From Pseudolabrys sp. (lineage in GTDB: Bacteria; Pseudomonadota; Alphaproteobacteria; Rhizobiales; Xanthobacteraceae), in contig JAUXXH010000006.1 in assembly GCA_030684935.1 (NCBI GenBank), positions 1 through 39,067 on the forward strand: a stretch of DNA of 39,067 bases. Direction: 5' to 3'. The position numbers and the translations under genes were made by a program. Of this stretch, positions 23,955-31,546 are shown piece after piece. The first letter of the stretch is position 1, and each line of letters starts with the position of its first letter. Under the pieces are notes generated by a model. That model saw only the letters and a program-made list of their open reading frames with translations, had not been told where the DNA came from and ran no database searches.

Positions 23955-25058
23955 CTATCTCGCTACGGTGCCGGCGCTTTCGGCGGCGACGTCGACGGTG
24001 GCGACCACTTGCCCCTCGCGGACGAAATCCTGCCCGCGCACGATCACGCGGGCGCCATTGGGGATGCCGGCCAGCCACATGGTGTTTTGCATATCCTCGA
24101 CGATCTGGACCTTGACGAAGTTGACCTTGTCGCCGTCGCCGACGTAACGCACGCCGATGTCGCCGCTGGATGAGATGGTCAGCGCCGAGCGCGGCACGCG
24201 GGTTGCCGGCACGGCGTTCAGCGATATCGCCACTTCGGCCGAGATGCCGTCGGGAATCTTGCCTTCGGCGTTGGCCATCTCGACCTCGACGCGGTAGGTG
24301 CGCGTGGTGTCGCTGGCCGACTTCGACACATACCGGATGCGGCCGGGCACGACCTCGCCGGTGATCAGCCGCACTTCGGCCGTCTCGCCGAGCTTGATGC
24401 CGGACAGCCGACGCTCCGACACCTCGACCACGGCGAGCATCGGATCGAGCGCCACCAGGGTGGCGATCTGCTTGCCGGCCATCGAGAAAGCGGCGCCGCC
24501 GACCTCGGCCTGAACATCGGTGATGACGCCGGGCCACGGCGCGCGGACAAAGCCGCGCTTGAGCTCGGCCTCGGCCAGCGCCAGCGACGCGGCCGCCGCT
24601 TTGCTCTGCGCTTCCAGATCCACAAGATTGAGCTTCGGCAAGGCACCGGTATCGATCAGTTTGCGCTTGGCGTCGAGTTCGGCCTGGCGCTGGTCGACCA
24701 TCGCCTTGGCCTGCGCCACCTGCGCCTGGCGCGCGTCGTCGGACAGCACCGCGATGATCTCGTGCTTGGCGACGTGCTGGCCGCGCTTGACCCGCAACTC
24801 AGTCAGTTCGCCGCCGGTGCGCGCAGTGATGGCGACCTTGCGGTCGGCCTCGGTGCGGCCGGACAATGTCAAAGTCGGGCTGTGCTGCTCGACCGTCGCC
24901 GTCGCAACGGCGACCCGGAATAATGGTTGCGCCGGTGCTTCCGACGGCTTGATCGCGGCATGGCCGGCGGCGTTGTCGCGCGGCAGCAGATGGCCGGAGG
25001 CGATCCACAGCACCGCCGCAGCCACGATTCCAACAGCGGCGAAACGGGCGGCTTTCAT
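23955..25058 (-). CDS. RND efflux periplasmic adaptor (membrane fusion protein)
   Basis: This 367-aa HlyD/AcrA-type adaptor begins MKAARFAAVGIVAAAVLWIASGHLL, a membrane anchor. It then has the lipoyl half VAITARTGGELTELRVKRGQHVAKHEIIAVL, a short coiled-coil hairpin (AQVAQAKAMVDQRQAELDAKRKLID ... KAAAASLALAEAELKR), the second lipoyl half FVRAPWPGVITDVQAEVG and the beta-barrel. Its ATG overlaps the TetR stop (ATGA), so translation of regulator and adaptor is coupled. It works with the pump at 20828. Confidence 0.92.
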   Translation of the reverse strand: MKAARFAAVGIVAAAVLWIASGHLLPRDNAAGHAAIKPSEAPAQPLFRVAVATATVEQHSPTLTLSGRTEADRKVAITARTGGELTELRVKRGQHVAKHEIIAVLSDDARQAQVAQAKAMVDQRQAELDAKRKLIDTGALPKLNLVDLEAQSKAAAASLALAEAELKRGFVRAPWPGVITDVQAEVGGAAFSMAGKQIATLVALDPMLAVVEVSERRLSGIKLGETAEVRLITGEVVPGRIRYVSKSASDTTRTYRVEVEMANAEGKIPDGISAEVAISLNAVPATRVPRSALTISSSGDIGVRYVGDGDKVNFVKVQIVEDMQNTMWLAGIPNGARVIVRGQDFVREGQVVATVDVAAESAGTVAR

Positions 25059-25687
25059 TGCGACGTCTCCGTGGCCGGAGCCGCGCAATCGTCGGACTTG
25101 GCGAGCAGGCAGTGCACCATCTTCAGGATCAGCGGCAAGGCCGTTTCAGGCTGGAACTCAGGATCGACAGACCGGCGCCACGACATGCCGTCACCGAGCG
25201 CCATCAGCACACTGGCGGCGGCGTCGAGATCGACGTCGTTGCGGATTTCGCCGCGATCAGCCGCAAGCTTCAGCATGGCGGCGATGCGATCCCGGATGTC
25301 GTTTTCGATGCCGAGATAAAGCTTGGCCACTTCCGGATTGCGCCGGCTCTCGGCCATGATCTCGGCGCAGAGGCCAACCTCGGCCTCGGTACGGTCGACC
25401 AGGTGATGCCGCGCCAGACCGGCGAGGCCGGTGAAAAAGTCCGGCGCGGAGTCGACCATCGCGAAGCTCGCCACCGCGTCGGCACGGTTGCGCTCGCAGA
25501 TACCGGCGATCAGCGCCTCTTTCGACGGGAAATAGCGGTACAGGTTGCCCGGGCTCATGCCGGCTTCGCCGCAAATGTCCTGCATCGAGGCACGGTGGAA
25601 CCCGGAGCGCGCAAAGCAGCGCTCGGCCGCATCCAGGATATCCGTGCGCCGGTCGGACTGGCGCTGAGTGGCGGCGTCATGACGCAT
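25055..25687 (-). CDS. TetR family transcriptional regulator of the RND pump
   Basis: The 210-aa protein has an N-terminal helix-turn-helix, RCFARSGFHRASMQDICGEAGMSPGNLYRYFPSKEALI, typical of TetR repressors, and a variable ligand-binding C-terminal half. It heads the regulator-adaptor-pump operon, which implies autoregulation through the operator at 25739-25754. ATG 25687 (MRHDAATQRQSDRR) is chosen; the frame runs open for another 100 codons upstream but through the promoter and operator. The inducer is unknown. Confidence 0.92.
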   Translation of the reverse strand: MRHDAATQRQSDRRTDILDAAERCFARSGFHRASMQDICGEAGMSPGNLYRYFPSKEALIAGICERNRADAVASFAMVDSAPDFFTGLAGLARHHLVDRTEAEVGLCAEIMAESRRNPEVAKLYLGIENDIRDRIAAMLKLAADRGEIRNDVDLDAAASVLMALGDGMSWRRSVDPEFQPETALPLILKMVHCLLAKSDDCAAPATETSQ

Positions 25688-25738
25688 GGCGGCCCTTTCC
25701 AGCCCGAAGGCCGGCAAACGAGGTAATAGCGCTAATGA

Positions 25739-25783
25739 GAATGAACGTTCACTCTGATATCGGAACTGAAGCCGCGGAGTCAA
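25739..25783 (-). promoter_or_regulatory. TetR-type operator and promoter of the RND operon
   Basis: GAATGAACGTTCACTC (25739-25754) is palindromic, with the inner ten bases TGAACGTTCA perfect. On the minus strand a -35 TTGACT (25783-25778) and a -10 ATATCA (25760-25755) stand 17 bp apart, and the operator begins directly after the -10. Repressor bound there would cover the transcription start. The spacing is good and the -10 is only moderate. Confidence 0.7.
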
Positions 25784-25917
25784 GCGGTGGCGGCGGCCGC
25801 GACAGAATGTCAAAAGCCAGCACCCCCAAGACAGCCTGCGTAAATTCCTGCTTTGCGGCGTTCTATCCGTAACAGCGGCAATCCTGTTCATGCGGCGGCG
25901 CGCGGTTGGCTTTTCGC

Positions 25918-25923
25918 TATAAT
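25918..25923 (+). promoter_or_regulatory. Candidate -10 box of the kelch protein gene
   Basis: A perfect TATAAT lies 38 nt before the kelch gene start. No good -35 is found 16-18 bp upstream (the region is GC-rich), so the promoter is tentative. Confidence 0.35.
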
Positions 25924-25961
25924 TGCCGCGTTGGGGTGCCAGACCACATGAGGAGATTTGC

Positions 25962-27029
25962 ATGATCACCCGCCGCGGATTTACCACCGGTATTGCCCTT
26001 ACCCTCGCCGGGCCTGCGCTGGCGCAACACGCAGGGCACGATCCGCTTTATTCTTCTTTGAAGGATCCCAAGATCGCCGATGCTCCCAAGCATATCGTGG
26101 AGATGCAGCGGGTCTTCGACTCGCCGGCGCCGAAGGCCGCCAATCAGGGAAAATGGATCGCGCGCGCGCCGCTGCCATTGCCGCGCAGCGAGATGGCCTG
26201 GGCCACGGTGATGAACAATCAAATGCATATTGTCGGCGGCTATGGCGAACAGCGTGTCGACCGCAAGTATCACCATGTCTATGACGCCGCCGCTGACAAA
26301 TGGCTGAAGGCGCCCGACCTGCCGCGTGGCGCCAACCATGTCGGCGTCGCTGTCATGGACGGCAAGCTCTACGCCATCGGCGGTCACACCGAGCAGAATC
26401 GCAAGCCCGACAATCTCTGTTTCGTGTTCGACGGCAAGGAATGGCACACGATCACGCCACTGCCGCGCGCCTTCGCCGCCATCGGCTGCGCCGCACTCGG
26501 CGGCCACCTGCACGCCATCGGCGGCGCCATCGGCGACACCTTCCCGGAGAAGAAATCGGTCGACTGGCATTACGCCTACGATCCCAAGGCCGACGCCTGG
26601 AGCACGCGGCGGCCGATGCCGACGGGACGCGATCACACCGGCACGCTGGTGGCCGACGGCCGCATCCATGTGGTCGGCGGCCGTGTCGACAGCTTTCATA
26701 CCAACTCGAACCTGCACCACGCCTACGACGTCAAGGAAGACAAATGGTACGTGCGCGCGCCCATCCCGACCGCGCGCTCGGGCCACGGCGCGGTGCTGTA
26801 TCGCGACAAGATCTTCGTCATGGGCGGCGAAGGCACCAACCGCGTCTACGGGCAGAACGAGGCCTATGACCTCAAGGCCGACAGCTGGATGAGCTACGCG
26901 CCGATGACGACGCCGCGGCACGGCCTCGGCGCGGTGGCGATCGGCGATCACATTTATGTCGCCGGCGGCGGCGCGATTGTCGGCGGCGACATCCAGAGCG
27001 CCGTGCACGAGGCATTTACGCTGGGGTGA
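25962..27029 (+). CDS. Tat-exported kelch-repeat protein
   Basis: A 355-aa periplasmic beta-propeller is predicted. The N-terminus MITRRGFTTGIALTLAGPALAQHA is a twin-arginine signal with cleavage near residue 22. The body has about five kelch blades ending in GG motifs (MHIVGGYG, LYAIGGHT, LHAIGGAI, IHVVGGRV, IFVMGGEG, IYVAGGGA). AGGAG (25951-25955) is 6 nt before ATG. Tat export suggests folding before export, perhaps with a bound metal or cofactor. It lies divergent from the TetR gene and ends 11 bp before the RAYT cassette. Its role is unknown. Confidence 0.85.
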   Translation: MITRRGFTTGIALTLAGPALAQHAGHDPLYSSLKDPKIADAPKHIVEMQRVFDSPAPKAANQGKWIARAPLPLPRSEMAWATVMNNQMHIVGGYGEQRVDRKYHHVYDAAADKWLKAPDLPRGANHVGVAVMDGKLYAIGGHTEQNRKPDNLCFVFDGKEWHTITPLPRAFAAIGCAALGGHLHAIGGAIGDTFPEKKSVDWHYAYDPKADAWSTRRPMPTGRDHTGTLVADGRIHVVGGRVDSFHTNSNLHHAYDVKEDKWYVRAPIPTARSGHGAVLYRDKIFVMGGEGTNRVYGQNEAYDLKADSWMSYAPMTTPRHGLGAVAIGDHIYVAGGGAIVGGDIQSAVHEAFTLG

Positions 27030-27040
27030 ACGTTGGCGGA

Positions 27041-27667
27041 CTGTAGGGTGGGCAAAGGCGCGCAGCGCCGTGCCCACGCGGCCAAATTGTGATGTCCCAT
27101 GTCGCGCTATCGGCGAGCCAAACTTGAAGGCGGCACGTTCTTCTTCACGGTAACTCTGGCCGATCGCTCCAGCGCGCTCCTCATCGCGGAAATCGACCGT
27201 CTGCGTGAGGTCTACCGCTCCGTACAAAAGCGCCGGCCTTTTGAGACGGTGGCCATATGTGTTCTTCCGGACCACCTCCACGCCATCTGGTCATTGCCGC
27301 CGTCCGACACCGACTTCGCCACGCGCTGGAATCTGATCAAAGGCGGATTCTCGCGCGGGTTACCAACCATTCCCAACTCGTCGAGCAAGATCGCCAAGCG
27401 CGAGAAAGGCATTTGGCAGCGGCGGTACTGGGAGCATGTCATCCGAAACGACGCCGACCTCCACAACCATATCGACTACATCCACTACAATCCCGTGAGG
27501 CATGGACTCGTCGCTCGCGCGTGCGACTGGCCGCACAGCAGCTTTCATCTTTATGTCAGACGAGGCGAATTGCCGATGGATTGGGGCGGGGACGTCCGCG
27601 ACGTTGGCGGGGATTTCGGCGAATAGCCGCGTGGGCACGGCGCTGCGCGCCTTTGCCCACCCTACAG
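27041..27667 (+). mobile_element. RAYT cassette bounded by perfect 42-bp inverted repeats
   Basis: Left end 27041-27082 and right end 27626-27667 are exact reverse complements over 42 bp. Each begins at its outer edge with CTGTAGGGTGGGCAAAGG and contains an internal palindromic core (GGCGCGCAGCGCC). They enclose one transposase gene, with the right repeat starting in its stop codon. The unit of 627 bp sits between the kelch gene and bioB. REP-associated tyrosine transposases are known to be flanked by inverted REP pairs, and this matches. Confidence 0.88.
27099..27626 (+). CDS. REP-associated tyrosine transposase (RAYT, IS200-like Y1)
   Basis: The 175-aa single-strand DNA transposase has the HUH motif DHLHAIW (H59, H61), the RAYT hallmark GIWQRRYWEHVIR (104-116) and a HIDYIHYNPVRHGLV helix with the likely nucleophile Tyr (Y127, alternatively Y130). 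It would nick at REP elements such as the inverted repeats that flank it. The size fits the family (150-230 aa). All key residues appear present, so it may be active. Confidence 0.92.
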   Translation: MSRYRRAKLEGGTFFFTVTLADRSSALLIAEIDRLREVYRSVQKRRPFETVAICVLPDHLHAIWSLPPSDTDFATRWNLIKGGFSRGLPTIPNSSSKIAKREKGIWQRRYWEHVIRNDADLHNHIDYIHYNPVRHGLVARACDWPHSSFHLYVRRGELPMDWGGDVRDVGGDFGE

Positions 27668-27681
27668 AATACGGCTCGTCA

Positions 27682-28665
27682 CTACTCCATCGGCCGCATG
27701 CCGAGAGTGTCGAGCAGCGCCATGTCGCGGTCCCGGCCGGGGTTCGGCGTGGTCAACAGCTTCGGGCCGTAGAAGATCGAGTTGGCGCCGGCGAGAAAAC
27801 ACAGCGCCTGCGTCTCCGCGCTCATGTCCTCGCGCCCGGCCGACAGCCGCACCACCGAGCCCGGCATGCAGATGCGCGCCACCGCGATGGTGCGCACGAA
27901 ATCGAGCGGATCGAGCTTGGCCGACACTGCCAGCGGTGTACCCTCGACGGCGACCAGCATGTTGATCGGCACGCTCTCCGGATGCACCGGCAAGCCGGCC
28001 AATGTGGCGATCATGCCGACGCGATCCTCGACCCCCTCGCCCATGCCGACAATGCCGCCGCAGCAGACATTGATGCCGGCGTCGCGTACATGCGCCAGCG
28101 TGTCGAGCCGGTCGTCATAGGTGCGCGTGGTGATGACGGCGCCGTAGAACTCCGGCGAGGTGTCGAGATTGTGGTTGTAGTAGTCGAGACCGCTCCGCTT
28201 CAGCCGCTTCGCCTGGTCGCCGCTCAGCATGCCGAGCGTGGCGCAGGTCTCGAGACCAAGCGCGCGCACGCCCTCGACCATGGCGCAGACATTCTCGATG
28301 TCGCGGTCCTTGGGCGACCGCCAGGCCGCCCCCATGCAGAAGCGCGAGGCGCCGCTTTCCTTCGCGGCGCGCGCTTCCGCCAGCACGGCGTCGAGCGCCA
28401 TCAGCTTCTCGGCCTTGACGCCGGTGTCGTAGCGCGCGGCCTGCGGGCAATAGGCGCAATCTTCCGGGCAGCCGCCGGTCTTGATCGACAGCAGCGTCGA
28501 GATCTGCACCTCGGTGGGATCGAAGTTGTCGCGGTGCACCGAGGCGGCGCGGAACATCAGTTCCGGAAACGGCAGCGCGAACAGCGCCCGCACATCCTCG
28601 CGGGTCCAGTCGTGTCGCGCGCCGGCCGCCATGACGCCAGCCGATACATGGTGCGAAAGCGACAT
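27682..28665 (-). CDS. bioB: Biotin synthase
   Basis: This 327-aa radical SAM enzyme inserts sulfur into dethiobiotin, the last step of biotin synthesis. The SAM-cluster motif CPEDCAYC (C66, C70, C73) is present. The [2Fe-2S] ligands correspond to C110 (SRFCMGA), C141 (ETCATLG), C201 (INVCCGG) and R273 (VVRLSAGRE). [13 protein letters not shown] is diagnostic. It stands alone here, with no other bio genes, and ends 15 bp from the RAYT repeat. I saw no BioR-type TTATNTATAA box upstream. AAAGGT is the probable ribosome site. Confidence 0.97.
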   Translation of the reverse strand: MSLSHHVSAGVMAAGARHDWTREDVRALFALPFPELMFRAASVHRDNFDPTEVQISTLLSIKTGGCPEDCAYCPQAARYDTGVKAEKLMALDAVLAEARAAKESGASRFCMGAAWRSPKDRDIENVCAMVEGVRALGLETCATLGMLSGDQAKRLKRSGLDYYNHNLDTSPEFYGAVITTRTYDDRLDTLAHVRDAGINVCCGGIVGMGEGVEDRVGMIATLAGLPVHPESVPINMLVAVEGTPLAVSAKLDPLDFVRTIAVARICMPGSVVRLSAGREDMSAETQALCFLAGANSIFYGPKLLTTPNPGRDRDMALLDTLGMRPME

Positions 28666-28812
28666 CGCGCAAACCTTTTGTCCTGCACCCCTTGGGGCGA
28701 CGCGGTCCCGGAACCCCGGACTATATCAAGCGGGACACTCAATTGTGCAAGGATTTCATCGCATTGGGTGTCCGGCTTGCCATCCCTGGCGGCCTTGTGA
28801 GACAAGCGCGCC

Positions 28813-29073
28813 ATGTCAGACACCCCGCCGCAGACCCCGCCCGACCGCCTCTCCAATGACCCGCGCAGCCCGCATTTCGATGCCCAGGCGCTGGGCCGCG
28901 GCATCGGCATCCGCTTCAAGGGCGTCGAGAAGAACAATGTCGAGGAATACTGCATCAGCGAAGGCTGGGTCCGCGTCGCGGCCGGCAAGGCGCTCGACCG
29001 CCACGGCAACCCGCTGACCATCAAACTGACCGGCGAGGTCGAGGCCTATTTCCGGGATGAACCCGCCGCCTGA
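28813..29073 (+). CDS. DUF3297 family protein
   Basis: The 86-aa soluble protein begins MSDTPPQTPPDRLSNDPRSPHFD and has RGIGIRFKGVEKNNVEEYCISEGWVRV and GNPLTIKLTGEVEAYF, the pattern of DUF3297. Some databases label the family glutathione peroxidase without catalytic support. Function is unknown. It overlaps or closely precedes the membrane protein gene that follows. Confidence 0.85.
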   Translation: MSDTPPQTPPDRLSNDPRSPHFDAQALGRGIGIRFKGVEKNNVEEYCISEGWVRVAAGKALDRHGNPLTIKLTGEVEAYFRDEPAA

Positions 29074-29086
29074 GGCGGTCGCAGCC

Positions 29087-29446
29087 ATGGATGACGGCGG
29101 CACCCAGGCCAGTATCCGCGACGAAATCGCCCGCCTCGAAGACCACATCGAGACGCTGGCCCGCTCGATCGAGCGCTGCCGCAAATTGTCGCTGGCGGCC
29201 CGGAGCGCCATCGCCGCCGGCGCGATCTGGCTGGCGCTGGCCCTGACCGGCGTGGTGTATCTCAACCCGACCGGCCTGTTTGCTTCGCTGACGGCGATGA
29301 TCGGCGGCGTGGTGCTGCTGGGCTCGAACGCGACGACCTGGAGTCAGGCCGAAGCCGCCCTTGCCACGGCGCAAACCAAGCGGACGGGCCTCATCGGGCG
29401 GATCTCCCTGCGGGAGATCGGCGATATCCGGCCGACCCTGCACTGA
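29087..29446 (+). CDS. Small membrane protein with N-terminal coiled coil
   Basis: A 119-aa protein is predicted. Residues about 10-40 (ASIRDEIARLEDHIETLARSIERCRKL) form an amphipathic helix, followed by two hydrophobic segments (AAGAIWLALALTGVVYL and LFASLTAMIGGVVLL) and a polar tail. Two starts are possible: ATG 29057, which overlaps the DUF3297 gene by 17 nt, and ATG 29087, with GAGG about 11 nt upstream. Neither is strong. I do not recognise a family. Confidence 0.65.
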   Translation: MDDGGTQASIRDEIARLEDHIETLARSIERCRKLSLAARSAIAAGAIWLALALTGVVYLNPTGLFASLTAMIGGVVLLGSNATTWSQAEAALATAQTKRTGLIGRISLREIGDIRPTLH

Positions 29447-29525
29447 CCGCAGAATTTTTCGAATGTCGCCGGCTGCCGGAAAGCCGCTATAGTGGATACA
29501 CCTTTGCGTGCCACGGGGGTGCTCA

Positions 29526-30758
29526 GTGTTTCTGCTTGCGGGGCTGCTCGAAAAATTCATCAAAAACGGAACGCTGCGGCTCTACGATGCTTCGGGAAAG
29601 TTGCACAGTTTCGGCGGAAAACTGCCGGGGCCTTCGGTCACGGCGCGCATCCACAAAGCCGGTCTCGAGACCAGGCTGTTTCTGAATCCGGAACTGCGCG
29701 CCGGTGAAGCCTACATGGACGGCGACCTGACCTTCGAGGATGGCTCCGGCGTTGCCGACCTCCTGATGCTGTTCTCGGTCAACCGCTCGACGCTGAAATC
29801 GCACGGCTCGCAAAAGCTGCTGCGCAAGCTATGGCGCGGCCTGCGCCGCTGGCATCAGGCCAATCCGGTCGGCACCGCGGCGAAAAATGCCCGTCATCAT
29901 TATGACGTCTCGACCGAACTCTATCGTCTCTTCCTCGACGACCAGATGCAGTATTCCTGCGCCTACTTCCACGACCCCGAGAACGACACGCTCGAACAGG
30001 CGCAGCGCTACAAGCTCATTCACGCCACCACCAAGCTGCAGCTCAAGCCCGGCATGACGGTCTGCGAGATCGGCTCGGGCTGGGGCGGCTTCGCCATTCA
30101 CATCGCCAGGAGTACCGGCGCCCGCGTCGTTGCCATCAACGTGTCGCCCGAACAGATCCGCGCCGCGCGCGAACACGCCGCCGCCGCGGGCGTCTCCGAT
30201 CTGGTCGAATTCCGCGAGATCGACTACCGCAATCTCGAAGGCCAGTTCGACCGCGTCGTTTCCGTCGGCATGATGGAGCACGTCGGCATCGGCCATTTCG
30301 ACGAATACTTCGGCAAAGTGCGCGACCTGCTGACCGACGACGGCTATGCCTTCATTCACTGTATTGGCCGCATGTCGCCGCCGGGCACGACCGGACCGTT
30401 CATCCGCAAATACATTTTCCCGGGCGCCTACGTGCCGGCGATTTCAGAGGTCTCGGCCGCGCTGGAGCGCAACGGGCTGTGGAACGCCGATACCGAGATT
30501 TTACGGCTGCACTATTACTACACGATCAAGCACTGGCGGCAGCGCTTCGCGCAGAATCGCGACAAGGCAAAAGCGATCTATGACGAACGCTTCTGCCGGA
30601 TGTGGGAGTTCTATCTCGCCGCCGTGGAGCTGGAATTCCTGCACGGCTCGCACATGGTGTTCCAGCTGCTGCTGGCCAGGACCCGGGAGGCCGTGCCAAT
30701 CCGGCGCGATTTCATGATCGACGCCGAGCGCCACGAGATCGCCCGCCTGACCAATTAG
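29526..30758 (+). CDS. cfa: Cyclopropane-fatty-acyl-phospholipid synthase family methyltransferase
   Basis: This 410-aa enzyme uses SAM to add a methylene bridge to unsaturated acyl chains of membrane phospholipids. The N-terminal lipid-binding half ends at HHYDVSTELYRLFLDDQMQYSCAYF, followed by the SAM site VCEIGSGWGGFAIHIA and then GMMEHVG and the ISEVSAALERNGL region. GTG 29526 is preferred because a G-rich site (GGGGG) lies about 7 nt upstream and the N-terminus FLLAGLLEKFIKNGTLRL fits the family. An in-frame GTG at 29508 is the alternative. Confidence 0.92.
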   Translation: MFLLAGLLEKFIKNGTLRLYDASGKLHSFGGKLPGPSVTARIHKAGLETRLFLNPELRAGEAYMDGDLTFEDGSGVADLLMLFSVNRSTLKSHGSQKLLRKLWRGLRRWHQANPVGTAAKNARHHYDVSTELYRLFLDDQMQYSCAYFHDPENDTLEQAQRYKLIHATTKLQLKPGMTVCEIGSGWGGFAIHIARSTGARVVAINVSPEQIRAAREHAAAAGVSDLVEFREIDYRNLEGQFDRVVSVGMMEHVGIGHFDEYFGKVRDLLTDDGYAFIHCIGRMSPPGTTGPFIRKYIFPGAYVPAISEVSAALERNGLWNADTEILRLHYYYTIKHWRQRFAQNRDKAKAIYDERFCRMWEFYLAAVELEFLHGSHMVFQLLLARTREAVPIRRDFMIDAERHEIARLTN

Positions 30759-30780
30759 CGACGCACAAAGGCCGAACGAC

Positions 30781-30806
30781 GCCGGCGATCCCTCAGGATC
30801 GCCGGC
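30781..30806. terminator. Hairpin between convergent cfa and the small membrane protein gene
   Basis: GCCGGCGATCC (30781-30791) and GGATCGCCGGC (30796-30806) are perfect 11-bp arms around CTCA. There is no T run on either side, so it may act with Rho or as an mRNA 3' end stabiliser. It serves converging transcripts. Confidence 0.6.
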
Positions 30807-30812
30807 GCGGGA

Positions 30813-31118
30813 TCAGTTGCCGCTGCTGGCGCCCTGGCCCGAGGTTGACGTCGTCGGCGCCGCCGGCGTATCGGCGCCGGTCGCGCGCGGCAACGGCGGA
30901 TCGGTCATTTGCTCCGAGGCGGCCGCCGGCGCCGGCAACTGCTGCGTCTGTGCGGTCTCAACCGTGCTGCTGGCGTTGTAGCCAAAGGTCAGCAAGCCCA
31001 TGGCCACGACAGCGATCACGACAATACCGCCGATTTCGGTCAAGGCGCCGCCCGTCCCGGACGATTGGGGTTCGGTGGTTCTGTGGTGCGTCGGTGTGGT
31101 GGTGTTTTCGTAAGTCAT
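30813..31118 (-). CDS. Small membrane protein, hypothetical
   Basis: The 101-aa protein has a polar Thr/His-rich N-terminus (MTYENTTTPTHHRTTEP), one hydrophobic segment (EIGGIVVIAVVAMGLLTFGY) and a long Pro/Ala/Ser/Thr-rich tail that is probably periplasmic and disordered. AGAGGA lies 5 nt before ATG. It is 35 bp downstream of the 45-aa gene on the same strand and may share its transcript. Function is unknown. Confidence 0.65.
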   Translation of the reverse strand: MTYENTTTPTHHRTTEPQSSGTGGALTEIGGIVVIAVVAMGLLTFGYNASSTVETAQTQQLPAPAAASEQMTDPPLPRATGADTPAAPTTSTSGQGASSGN

Positions 31119-31153
31119 ATTGTCCTCTTTCGCTGCGCTCTCGCGCCGGTGAA

Positions 31154-31291
31154 TCAGTCGGTCAACGCATGTTTGGCGGCGTCGCGGTTCTTTCGCTTGC
31201 GCAAGAACCAGACGAATTGCGCCACGACGATCACAAGACCGGCGCCGAGCGTCATGAACATCAGTGCGGGGACCAGTTGTTCGCTACCCAT
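31154..31291 (-). CDS. 45-aa single-pass membrane microprotein
   Basis: The reading MGSEQLVPALMFMTLGAG, then LVIVVAQFVWFLRKRKN, then RDAAKHALTD gives one transmembrane helix followed by a strongly basic RKRKNR stretch, a topology with a cytosolic C-terminus. AAGGAT is about 8 nt before ATG 31291. It lies downstream of fdsA in the same direction, 255 bp away. It is unlike the soluble FdsD subunit. Function is unknown; such microproteins often stabilise membrane complexes, but nothing here names a partner. Confidence 0.6.
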   Translation of the reverse strand: MGSEQLVPALMFMTLGAGLVIVVAQFVWFLRKRKNRDAAKHALTD

Positions 31292-31546
31292 TGGATTCGA
31301 TCCTTCAGTGCTGTTTCCGAGCCAACGTGCACGAGGACGAATCGTTCGATGACATTTTCGGGATGAGTGTCAGACAATGTTGACACTTCGCCTTCGATTG
31401 GCTCCAAGCGGTCTCGCTGTGTGATTAGGCAATGTTCTGAACGCCGTGCGCGCACGGATCGCCGACGCGCCGCACGCGCTGACCGCCCGCGCAACGCGGA
31501 CGAACGGAGATGGTGATCCGCATCGCGCCTCAGAAGCGCAGCCGCG
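31292..31546. other. Gap between fdsA and the microprotein gene
   Basis: This 255-bp stretch has no convincing gene. It holds a small palindrome CCGTGCGCGCACGG (31444-31457) that may end the formate dehydrogenase transcript, and presumably the promoter of the microprotein gene, which I cannot place. Confidence 0.5.

Noticed and set aside
28666..28800. BioR operator upstream of bioB
   Set aside because: I looked for TTATNTATAA-like palindromes and found only ACTATATCAA, which is not symmetric.
31154..31291. The 45-aa gene as the FdsD delta subunit
   Set aside because: FdsD is a larger soluble protein. This product is a single membrane helix with a basic tail.
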